Positions 24,989-31,748 of a DNA stretch of 64,000 nt are shown piece by piece. The position numbers were made by a program, and so were the translations under genes. This DNA comes from Terriglobia bacterium (GTDB lineage: Bacteria; Acidobacteriota; Terriglobia; Terriglobales; Acidobacteriaceae). The DNA lies in NCBI GenBank assembly GCA_020072645.1, contig JAIQGK010000007.1, positions 186,001 to 250,000 of the forward strand, in the 5' to 3' direction. Within the stretch, counting starts at the first letter, position 1; each line of letters starts with the position of its first letter. The notes beneath the pieces were generated by a model that did no database searches, was not told the origin of the DNA, and saw only the letters and a program-made list of their open reading frames with translations.

Positions 24989-25801
24989 GTGCCGGCATGG
25001 CATTTGCAAAAACCGATGAAGCACCAGGCAGACATCGAACGGACAGGCGCGACCGCCAGTGAAATGACGGTTAATCCCCATGTGAAGCAAATTCGGGGGG
25101 AACCCATTGTCTCTGTCTCGAACCTCTCAATCGAAATTGGTGGCCGTTGCATCATCCGGGATGCAAATTTCACGATACCCCGAGGCTCGGGTCTGGCAGT
25201 GATCGGCCCTAACGGCTCAGGAAAAACCGTGCTATTGAAAGCACTTCTCGGGTTACTCCCCTCCACCGGCGTCATTCGCTGGGCACCTGGCTCAAGGCAA
25301 GGCTACGTTCCCCAGAAAGTGTCGGCTGATCCTAACCTGCCCATAAGAGTGAGGGAAATCCTGAAGGCCAAGGCGTTTGTGCAAAAACTGACGGCCGGCA
25401 ATGTTGAAGACGCCGTGGCATGGGCCGCGATTGGCGGCCTGCTTGAGCAGCGTCTGGGTGCGCTTTCCAGCGGTCAATTGCAACGGGTGCTGCTGGCGAT
25501 GGCGATGATGGGCGCTCCCGACGTACTCCTGGTGGACGAACCAACCGCGAGCCTGGATGAAGGCTCAGAAGAACACGTTTTTCAATTGCTTGAAACTACA
25601 AGAAAGTCGCGTGGCACCACCATTATTATTGTGTCGCACGATCTTGCGCTCGTAGGCCATCTGGCTACCCACGTCATCTGTGTCAATGCCGGTGTCGCGT
25701 CTTTTGGAACCGCCAGGACCATGCTCCGGCAAGACGTTCTTGAATCCTCTTTCGGTGCGCCTTTACGCTTCCATTCTCACAATCTGGAAAATAAACCATG
25801 A
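24989..25801 (+). CDS. Metal ABC transporter ATP-binding protein (ZnuC/MntB-like)
   Basis: A 270-aa ABC ATPase with Walker A GPNGSGKT, a Q-loop at YVPQK, signature LSSGQLQRVLLA, Walker B VLLVDEPTASLD and the H-loop VSHDLALVGHLATHV. The Q-loop followed by a short helical segment and the SSGQ signature fit the zinc/manganese family. It starts at GTG 24989 after AAAGGAAT; the ATG at 25016 is possible. Its stop overlaps the next gene's start by 4 bp, giving a ZnuC-ZnuB pair. No periplasmic metal-binding protein gene is adjacent, so the intact importer needs a partner from elsewhere or has another role. Confidence 0.85.
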   Translation: MPAWHLQKPMKHQADIERTGATASEMTVNPHVKQIRGEPIVSVSNLSIEIGGRCIIRDANFTIPRGSGLAVIGPNGSGKTVLLKALLGLLPSTGVIRWAPGSRQGYVPQKVSADPNLPIRVREILKAKAFVQKLTAGNVEDAVAWAAIGGLLEQRLGALSSGQLQRVLLAMAMMGAPDVLLVDEPTASLDEGSEEHVFQLLETTRKSRGTTIIIVSHDLALVGHLATHVICVNAGVASFGTARTMLRQDVLESSFGAPLRFHSHNLENKP

Positions 25802-26580
25802 GGCTCGCCTCCGGTCAGATATACGAGTTTGCTGCTGCCGTAATGGTGGCAATAGCCGCAGGACTGGTCGGCTCATTTGCACTGATGAAGAGAATGAGCC
25901 TGGCAAGTGATGTCGTTTCTCATCTCGCGCTTCCCGGCATAGGCATTGCGTTGGCGCTTCGTCTAAATCCTGTCCTGGGAGCAGCTTCCACGCTCTTGAT
26001 TGGCACTTTGCTGGTTTGGGGAGTCGAAAAGAAAACCGGGATTGCCACGGAAGCCGTAATTGGCGTGGTGTTTGCTGCGTCACTTGCTGTCGGCGCTCTT
26101 ATTACTCCACGGGAGGAACTCGAAGAAGTCTTATTCGGGAGCATGCGGCCGTTGGGGTTGTTGGAATTCATTGTGGGATGCTCTGCGGCTGCAGGCGTGA
26201 TCACTGTGGTTCTGGTTCGCAGGCATCACTTGGCTCTTGCGCTCTTTTCTCCCGATATCGCGGCTGCCAGTGGTATCAATCTGAGTGGTCTCAGTCTTGA
26301 ATTTCTTCTTCTGTTCAGTCTTACGATTCTTCTGAGCCTGAAGTTTCTTGGAGCACTGCTTGCGGGCGCGCTGCTCATGATCCCCGCGGCTACGGGACGA
26401 AGACTGGCGACGAGTCTCAGCTCTTTCCTGGCATTTTCTGCGGTCGCCGGCGCAACCGCAGTAATCATCGGCCTGGCAATTTCTTCTGGATTTCAAGGGA
26501 TGGGGGCCAGCGGGCCAGCGGTAGTCCTGGTTTCTGCCGCTACTTTTGTGTTTGCTTCATTCACCCGTAAACAGGTTTGA
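25798..26580 (+). CDS. Metal ABC transporter permease (ZnuB/MntC-like)
   Basis: A 260-aa membrane protein with about eight hydrophobic helices and the family block GSFALMKRMSLASDVVSHLAL-type near residue 25-45, followed by ALLAGALLMIPAATGRRLA near 185. It overlaps the ATPase gene by 4 bp. Together they would make the membrane core of a Zn/Mn-type importer, or of a related system lacking its solute-binding protein. The gene ends before a 440-bp stretch that contains a minus-strand small gene. Confidence 0.85.
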   Translation: MRLASGQIYEFAAAVMVAIAAGLVGSFALMKRMSLASDVVSHLALPGIGIALALRLNPVLGAASTLLIGTLLVWGVEKKTGIATEAVIGVVFAASLAVGALITPREELEEVLFGSMRPLGLLEFIVGCSAAAGVITVVLVRRHHLALALFSPDIAAASGINLSGLSLEFLLLFSLTILLSLKFLGALLAGALLMIPAATGRRLATSLSSFLAFSAVAGATAVIIGLAISSGFQGMGASGPAVVLVSAATFVFASFTRKQV

Positions 26581-26649
26581 AAACCGGCACAGTTCCCTGC
26601 TCTTGCAGGTAGCTTGTGAGCATAGAGACGTTTCGCGGCGGAAGCTTGG

Positions 26650-26805
26650 TTATGCCCTGGAGGCGCTGACTAAGAGCAACAGCAGGTGCAATGCAACGAG
26701 CAGATACCAAAGCCCAATGCGTTCATGGGAGCAAACGTTGTGTGGCAGCACCGCAGTTTCCCGGGGATGGCTAAATGCTTGCCTGGCTCTTGCTAACAAT
26801 CGCAT
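26650..26805 (-). CDS. Small membrane protein divergent from uspA
   Basis: A 51-aa frame starting at ATG 26805, with GGAGG five bases upstream. The product begins MRLLARARQAFSHPRE and ends with a hydrophobic helix (GLWYLLVALHLLLLLVSA, about residues 31-48) followed by SRA and a stop. A cytoplasmic basic N-terminus and one C-terminal helix suggest an inner-membrane tail-anchored protein. A CRP/FNR-like palindrome lies 76 bp upstream, in the gap shared with the UspA gene. The strong ribosome site, the helix and the operator position support it as a gene; homologues are unknown to me. Confidence 0.65.
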   Translation of the reverse strand: MRLLARARQAFSHPRETAVLPHNVCSHERIGLWYLLVALHLLLLLVSASRA

Positions 26806-26880
26806 TGTAGCCTCCTATCGGCCGTGCTCGGCTGGACAAAAATCCAGAGACAATGATGATCGCTTAACCGGTTTGCTGCG

Positions 26881-26894
26881 GTGATCCAGATCAC
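26881..26894. promoter_or_regulatory. CRP/FNR-like palindrome, site 5
   Basis: GTGATCCAGATCAC: a perfect ten-base inverted repeat GTGAT...ATCAC. It lies 76 bp upstream of the 51-aa membrane protein (minus) and 129 bp upstream of UspA (plus). Confidence 0.6.
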
Positions 26895-26964
26895 GTGGCC
26901 AGGGTAACTCGAAATGGACTTCGCCGTTTGATATGAGCTATGCGGTCAATGAGATCTGCGATGT

Positions 26965-26978
26965 GTGATAGCCGTCAC
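26965..26978. promoter_or_regulatory. CRP/FNR-like palindrome, site 6
   Basis: TGTGATAGCCGTCACTG: GTGA-N6-TCAC, ending 44 bp before the UspA start. Position suggests control of uspA. Confidence 0.55.
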
Positions 26979-27022
26979 TGTTTGCCGGGATTGCAGCGCA
27001 CATAGTAAGAGTGGAGATGATT

Positions 27023-27928
27023 ATGAATGCCGTCGCCATTCCCGTGCTTCCTGCCGTCCGGTTAAAAAATATTCTTTATACGACTGATTTCTCAAAACCG
27101 TCACGGGCCGCGCTGCCTATTGTTGCGGCCATTGCTCGGAAATACGGTTCCAGGATCTTTGCCGCGCACGTTTGGGCTCCTCTCCCTTATTCCATGGTGA
27201 CGCCTGAGGCGCTTTCCGTGCTTGAACATAAGGAGGAAAGCGATGCCCGGGAGGTGCTCGAGCAATTCATGCAAACCAAGGAACTTGAAGGTTTGCCTGT
27301 CACGCCGATCTTGAAATGTGGCGAAGCAACACGGGAGCTTAGCCGGATTGTGCACCAGCACCATATTGATCTGGCCATCTTGAGCACACATGGACGAACA
27401 GGATTTAAACGGCTCTTGATGGGATCGGTGGCGGAAGAACTCTTCCGTAGCCTGCCTTGCCCGGTGCTGACTGTGGGGCCGAATATTTCAAGTCGGTTCG
27501 ATAATCAATCAGAAATCAAACAGATCTTGTTCCCGACGGACCTTTCCCAGGAGTCAGCTGCGGTGTTTCCATATCTTGCGGCTGTGGCAGCCGAGTACGC
27601 GGCCTGCATCACGCTGTTACACGTTGTCCCGGTGGAGGATCGGAGACACCCTGCCGCCATGGATCAACCTGACAGTCTGCGGAGCGCGATGCAACGCATG
27701 TTTGCTCCACAAATTGATCCACGTTGCGAAGTTAAGCTGATAGTCGAAGCCGGTGATCCTACTGAGAGGATATTGACTCATGCGCGCGCCGAAAAGGTAG
27801 ACTTAATTGGTTTCGGGGTCAAGAAAGCTGGAGAAATTACTACTCATTTCCGAAACACGGTTCCCTACAAGGTCGTGCTGGAATCGGAATGTCCGGTGCT
27901 GACCTCTCATTTCGGCGATGGGTGGTAA
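27023..27928 (+). CDS. Tandem universal stress protein (UspA family)
   Basis: A 302-aa protein with two Usp domains (about 10-150 and 155-295). The first carries the ATP-binding pattern STHGRTGFKRLLMGSVAEE, including the G-x2-G-x9-GS arrangement. The second keeps the fold (ILFPTDLSQESAAVFP) but its loop is degenerate. The start ATG at 27023 is chosen because GGAG (27013-27016) lies 6 bp before it; the frame opens at a GTG 12 bp earlier. UspA proteins respond to stress and low energy. Two CRP/FNR-like sites lie directly upstream, and the lipid-modifying genes follow 81 bp downstream. Confidence 0.88.
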   Translation: MNAVAIPVLPAVRLKNILYTTDFSKPSRAALPIVAAIARKYGSRIFAAHVWAPLPYSMVTPEALSVLEHKEESDAREVLEQFMQTKELEGLPVTPILKCGEATRELSRIVHQHHIDLAILSTHGRTGFKRLLMGSVAEELFRSLPCPVLTVGPNISSRFDNQSEIKQILFPTDLSQESAAVFPYLAAVAAEYAACITLLHVVPVEDRRHPAAMDQPDSLRSAMQRMFAPQIDPRCEVKLIVEAGDPTERILTHARAEKVDLIGFGVKKAGEITTHFRNTVPYKVVLESECPVLTSHFGDGW

Positions 27929-28009
27929 CCGGATCAGGGACAACTAAAGTTTGTAGTTGGTACCTCGAATATATTAGGTAGTACATCTTTTCTGTAGTGG
28001 AGTGGTTGC

Positions 28010-29233
28010 ATGCCACACAAAAAGCTTGACCGCCGTTTGCTAAGCAGTATCCATAAGCTCACCGGATCAGCACGGGTCCGCATGGAACTGGGCTTTTCGT
28101 CGAGACAAATGTCTCTATGTCCAACGCTGCCCGTCGTGCGCCTGAAGGACAGAAAAACACTTATTGCCGTGCTCTTGAACCCTGAAATGAATTTCGGGGA
28201 TCTATACAGCCAGGGTGACATTGATGTGGAGGGTGACCTCGTCAAGGCGCTGGAGGCTCTCTACCATGCACCCGACCGTCTTATTACGCGCCTGATTTCG
28301 CGCTGGCTTGGATGGGTTCAGTCCTGCGGGCTGAGCGCTGCGCGCAAGAATATCCATCACCACTACGATATCTCGACCGATTTTTACAAACTCTGGCTTG
28401 ATCCAAAGCTTGTATATACATGCGCTTACTTCCCAGGTGAGAACACAACTCTGGAAGACGCGCAGAAGGCAAAAATGGACCTGGTCTGCCGCAAGCTCTG
28501 GTTGCAACCAGGTGAAACCGTGGTGGAAGCTGGTTGCGGCTGGGGCGCACTAAGCCTCCACATGGCCCGCGAATACGGCGTACGGGTAAAAGCTTTCAAC
28601 ATCTCACATGAGCAGATTGTATTTGCCCGGGAACAGGCAAAACGTGAAGGACTGGAGAGCAGAGTTGAATTTATTGAAGATGATTACCGTAATATCGCTG
28701 CTCATTATGACGCGTTCGTCTCAGTGGGAATGTTAGAGCACATTGGCCGCGAGCATTATCAAGAATTAGGGCAGATTATCCATCGGTCGATTGGTGATAC
28801 GGGCCGCGGCCTTTTGCATTTCATCGGAAAAAACCAGCCGCAGCCATTCAGCGTCTGGATCAGGAAACGCATATTTCCCGGCGCTTATACACCTACTCTG
28901 CGGGAGGCAATCGACGTACTTGAACCGCATGACTTCAGCGTACTTGATGTTGAAAATCTGCGCATGCACTATGCGCGGACGATTGAGTTCTGGTTGCAGC
29001 GTTATGAACGCCACTTTGATCAAGTGGTGGAGCACTTTGGCCTGACTTTTGCCCGAATGTGGCGGCTGTATCTAGCCGGTTCCATCGCCGGTTTTAGAGT
29101 GGGCACTCTACAATTATTCCAACTTGTATTTGCCGGCCGGTCTTGTAAGTCGCAGCCGTTGACTCGGGCCCACCTCTACAATGCAATTGAACAGGATTCA
29201 CAGGATGTGCAATGGACTCGTGCGATGTCCTAA
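28010..29233 (+). CDS. cfa: Cyclopropane-fatty-acyl-phospholipid synthase
   Basis: A 407-aa SAM-dependent methyltransferase of the Cfa family. The substrate-proximal motif HHYDISTDFYKLWLD is near residue 125, the SAM-binding glycine motif VVEAGCGWGALSLHMA near 175, and the conserved SVGMLEHIGREHY near 240. It adds a methylene bridge (or a methyl group, in related enzymes) to unsaturated acyl chains of membrane phospholipids. GGAG lies 8 bp before the ATG. Its 3' end overlaps the following flavoprotein gene by 22 bp, so the two work as a unit, as in lipid-methylating systems where a methylene intermediate is reduced. Confidence 0.9.
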   Translation: MPHKKLDRRLLSSIHKLTGSARVRMELGFSSRQMSLCPTLPVVRLKDRKTLIAVLLNPEMNFGDLYSQGDIDVEGDLVKALEALYHAPDRLITRLISRWLGWVQSCGLSAARKNIHHHYDISTDFYKLWLDPKLVYTCAYFPGENTTLEDAQKAKMDLVCRKLWLQPGETVVEAGCGWGALSLHMAREYGVRVKAFNISHEQIVFAREQAKREGLESRVEFIEDDYRNIAAHYDAFVSVGMLEHIGREHYQELGQIIHRSIGDTGRGLLHFIGKNQPQPFSVWIRKRIFPGAYTPTLREAIDVLEPHDFSVLDVENLRMHYARTIEFWLQRYERHFDQVVEHFGLTFARMWRLYLAGSIAGFRVGTLQLFQLVFAGRSCKSQPLTRAHLYNAIEQDSQDVQWTRAMS

Positions 29234-30300
29234 TCGTAGGCGGAGGTCCCGCAGGATCATCTTGCGCCTGGGCTTTGCGCTCTTCGGGATTGCACGTTGT
29301 GATCCTGGATAAAGCGAGCTTCCCGCGTAACAAGGTGTGCGGAGGCTGGATCACTCCGTGGGTCTTGCAGGCGCTTGAGATCGACGCCGCAGATTACTCC
29401 CTGGACCGAACCATGCAAGAGATTCGCGGCTTTCGCGTGAGCTCAATGGGAGCGCAGGAAGTCGGAATCCCATATGACCGCGTCATCAGCTATGGCATCC
29501 GGCGTTGCGAGTTTGACGAGTACCTGCTCCGCCGCTCGGGTTCTGAGATACGTGAAGGGACGGGGATCAGTAAGATCGAGCGCTCTGGCGAGCACTGGAT
29601 CATTAATGGCGCAATCAAAGCCAAGATGCTGGTCGGGGCTGGGGGACATTTCTGTCCAGTGGCGCGGCACATGGGAAATAGCAATTCAGATGAACCGGTG
29701 GTAGCGCAGGAGATTGAGTTTGAGATGTCTCCTGACGAAGCGCGTCTCTGCGGCATCCAGGGGGAGATCCCTGAACTCTATTTTTGTCCGGATTTACAAG
29801 GCTATGGCTGGTGTTTTCGCAAAGGTAATTTTTTGAATATAGGACTGGGCCGGCTTGACCAGCACGCGCTTTCCAAGCACGTGGCTGATTTCCTTGGGTT
29901 CCTGCGCGCCACAGGCAAAGTAGTTTTTGATCTTCCCGGCAAATTCTGCGGACACGCTTACCTGCTTTTCGGCTACAGCAAGCGGAAGGTAATGGCTGAT
30001 TCGGTGATGCTCATCGGAGATGCTGCTGGCCTTGCATTCCCTCAAAGTGGCGAAGGCATCCGGCCTGCGGTGGAATCAGGATTGCTTGCGGCGAGCGTGA
30101 TCAAGGCGGCGGACGGACAGTACGACGCGGAGAGCCTGCGAGCTTATCCCGCACTGCTTAGTAAGCAATTTGGCGGTCATAGGTCCGCCGCAGCGCTGGC
30201 TTACGTGCCTCATTGGTTGCGCAATGGCTTTGCGCACTTTTTGCTAAAGACACAATGGTTCTGCCGTCGCGTGGTGGTGGAGAATTGGTTTCTTCGTTGA
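29212..30300 (+). CDS. FAD-dependent oxidoreductase (geranylgeranyl reductase-like)
   Basis: A 362-aa flavoprotein. The N-terminal dinucleotide-binding motif is LIVGGGPAGSSCAWALRSSG, followed by DKASFPRNKVCGGWITP. The second FAD contact is in MLIGDAAGLAFPQSGEGIRP near residue 265, as in the geranylgeranyl reductase and lipid-reductase group. It overlaps the Cfa gene by 22 bp, which suggests it reduces or modifies the same acyl chain, for example the methylene intermediate of methyl-branched fatty acids. Substrate is inferred from context only. Confidence 0.82.
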   Translation: MDSCDVLIVGGGPAGSSCAWALRSSGLHVVILDKASFPRNKVCGGWITPWVLQALEIDAADYSLDRTMQEIRGFRVSSMGAQEVGIPYDRVISYGIRRCEFDEYLLRRSGSEIREGTGISKIERSGEHWIINGAIKAKMLVGAGGHFCPVARHMGNSNSDEPVVAQEIEFEMSPDEARLCGIQGEIPELYFCPDLQGYGWCFRKGNFLNIGLGRLDQHALSKHVADFLGFLRATGKVVFDLPGKFCGHAYLLFGYSKRKVMADSVMLIGDAAGLAFPQSGEGIRPAVESGLLAASVIKAADGQYDAESLRAYPALLSKQFGGHRSAAALAYVPHWLRNGFAHFLLKTQWFCRRVVVENWFLR

Positions 30301-30377
30301 TGCGGCGGCAAAACTATTTTCCGCAACCAGATACAGGACAGTGGTAAGTGTATTCGGGTGCGTCTCTGCAATGCAGG

Positions 30378-31274
30378 CTATAGCGGTTTTGATAGCCTTG
30401 CCGTTCCTTCGGCATCGCCAGCCTGTTGAGCGGTGAACATTCCATCCCGAGCGGGTATCGATGATGCTAAATCGCCGTTGCGTCGCCCAACTTTGATCGC
30501 TCGCATCAAGTCAGCCAGAAAAAGAAGAATTGGGGGATCGGTTGGCAAAGGTGCGCGCAAGATGAGATCGGTATCGCCAGAGACGTCATCTTCGGACACA
30601 CGGATGGCTTGTCCACCAGCGCGCAAAACCGAATCATGGCAGAAACAGTCGCGAGCCTGGATTGGGAGTTCCATCCCAAGAGCAAACAGGAAAGACTTGC
30701 CCTGTGGAACACCCTGCATATAGTAGTCGCCATTCGGTGCGGCAATCGTGCAAGCCAGCGGCTTGGATTGTGGAATCGGGGCAGAAAAGAGACCGAGGCA
30801 GACAATTCCCTTGAAACCGTCCGGCAATATCACGCGTCCTGAAAAACCGGGACCGGCAGCAAGTCTGGCGTGCGGAGCCGGCAAGCTCTGGTGATCGCGT
30901 ATGGCGTGGCGCGGCGATTGCGCCAGGGCGCGAAATTGGCGCGGTGAAACGCCAAAGGAGCCGGTAAATCTCCGCGTGAAAGTACCTACGCTGCTGTAGC
31001 CCACGTCATAGCAGATGTCTATGACCTTGCTGCGGGTGTGCAAAAGCAAATCGCGTGCGGCGTCCAGACGCAACGCAGAAAGAAAATGAAGTGGCGGCAG
31101 GCCGGTGACACTTCGAAAAGTCCGCGTGAAATGATACGGGCTGGCAAAGCCGATTTTAGCCAGCGAGCGCAATGACATTGGCTGCCCCATCTGCCCGCGC
31201 ATGGCGGCGATGGCACGCTTTACCGATTCATAGTGCAGCCTCGTCGTTGATTCACGTACTACTGCCTGGTCCAT
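30378..31274 (-). CDS. AraC family transcriptional regulator
   Basis: A 298-aa regulator with the two helix-turn-helix motifs of AraC/XylS proteins at the N-terminus rather than the usual C-terminus: MSLRSLAKIGFASPYHFTRT and ICYDVGYSSVGTFTRRFTGS, ending in SPRQFR near residue 115. A C-terminal domain of about 180 residues (GFKGIVCLGLFSAPIPQSKP, GDYYMQGVPQGKSFLFA) could bind a ligand. It lies 39 bp downstream of the PKS-associated thioesterase on the same strand, with AAAGGA before its ATG, so it may be the last gene of the polyketide operon and its regulator. Confidence 0.85.
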   Translation of the reverse strand: MDQAVVRESTTRLHYESVKRAIAAMRGQMGQPMSLRSLAKIGFASPYHFTRTFRSVTGLPPLHFLSALRLDAARDLLLHTRSKVIDICYDVGYSSVGTFTRRFTGSFGVSPRQFRALAQSPRHAIRDHQSLPAPHARLAAGPGFSGRVILPDGFKGIVCLGLFSAPIPQSKPLACTIAAPNGDYYMQGVPQGKSFLFALGMELPIQARDCFCHDSVLRAGGQAIRVSEDDVSGDTDLILRAPLPTDPPILLFLADLMRAIKVGRRNGDLASSIPARDGMFTAQQAGDAEGTARLSKPL

Positions 31275-31313
31275 ATCGTTATCCTTTCCGCGTCGCTGAA
31301 ATATGCCTCGTCA

Positions 31314-31748
31314 TCAGTGGGAAGCAACTGGCTCAAGGAACCCAGCCAGGGCCCGACGCAGACACTCAGGAACAGGCGATGGCGTAAGACGCCCTTCATC
31401 ACGGCGCATGCACGCTATCTGCTGTTCCCCGCGCGCAACCAGCACCGGTTCCGCTCCGTCCCGCCAGTATTCAAAACGCATTGTGATCCTGTTCTGCTGG
31501 ATCTCTTCCAGGAACATTCGCACGGTCACCTCTTCAAAGGCCTTCAATTCATCCAGAAAAGTGCATGAGCAATGCAGAGTAATGAGCGCAAGCCCTTCCT
31601 CCAATTGCTGAAGGATTTCAGGAGCGTATTCGCGAAGAAAATACTCGCGCGCTCTTCCCTGCCAGTGGAAGTAATTGGTGAAATAGACGTTCCCTGTCAG
31701 GTTCGTCTCTTCGAATCCAATCACCTGCTTGTATTCATAAAACTTCAT
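31314..31748 (-). CDS. Enediyne/polyene-type PKS thioesterase (hot-dog fold)
   Basis: A 144-aa hot-dog thioesterase of the type that releases the polyene from enediyne synthases. The N-terminal signature FYEYKQVIGFEETNLTGNVY followed by FTNYFHWQGRAREYFLRE matches the E10 group (for example SgcE10 and DynE7) as I know it. The frame opens at 31856, but similarity begins at the ATG 31748, so that start is used. It overlaps the 3' end of the synthase gene by 14 bp, showing coupling. In known clusters this enzyme hydrolyses the linear polyene from the synthase ACP. Confidence 0.88.
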   Translation of the reverse strand: MKFYEYKQVIGFEETNLTGNVYFTNYFHWQGRAREYFLREYAPEILQQLEEGLALITLHCSCTFLDELKAFEEVTVRMFLEEIQQNRITMRFEYWRDGAEPVLVARGEQQIACMRRDEGRLTPSPVPECLRRALAGFLEPVASH

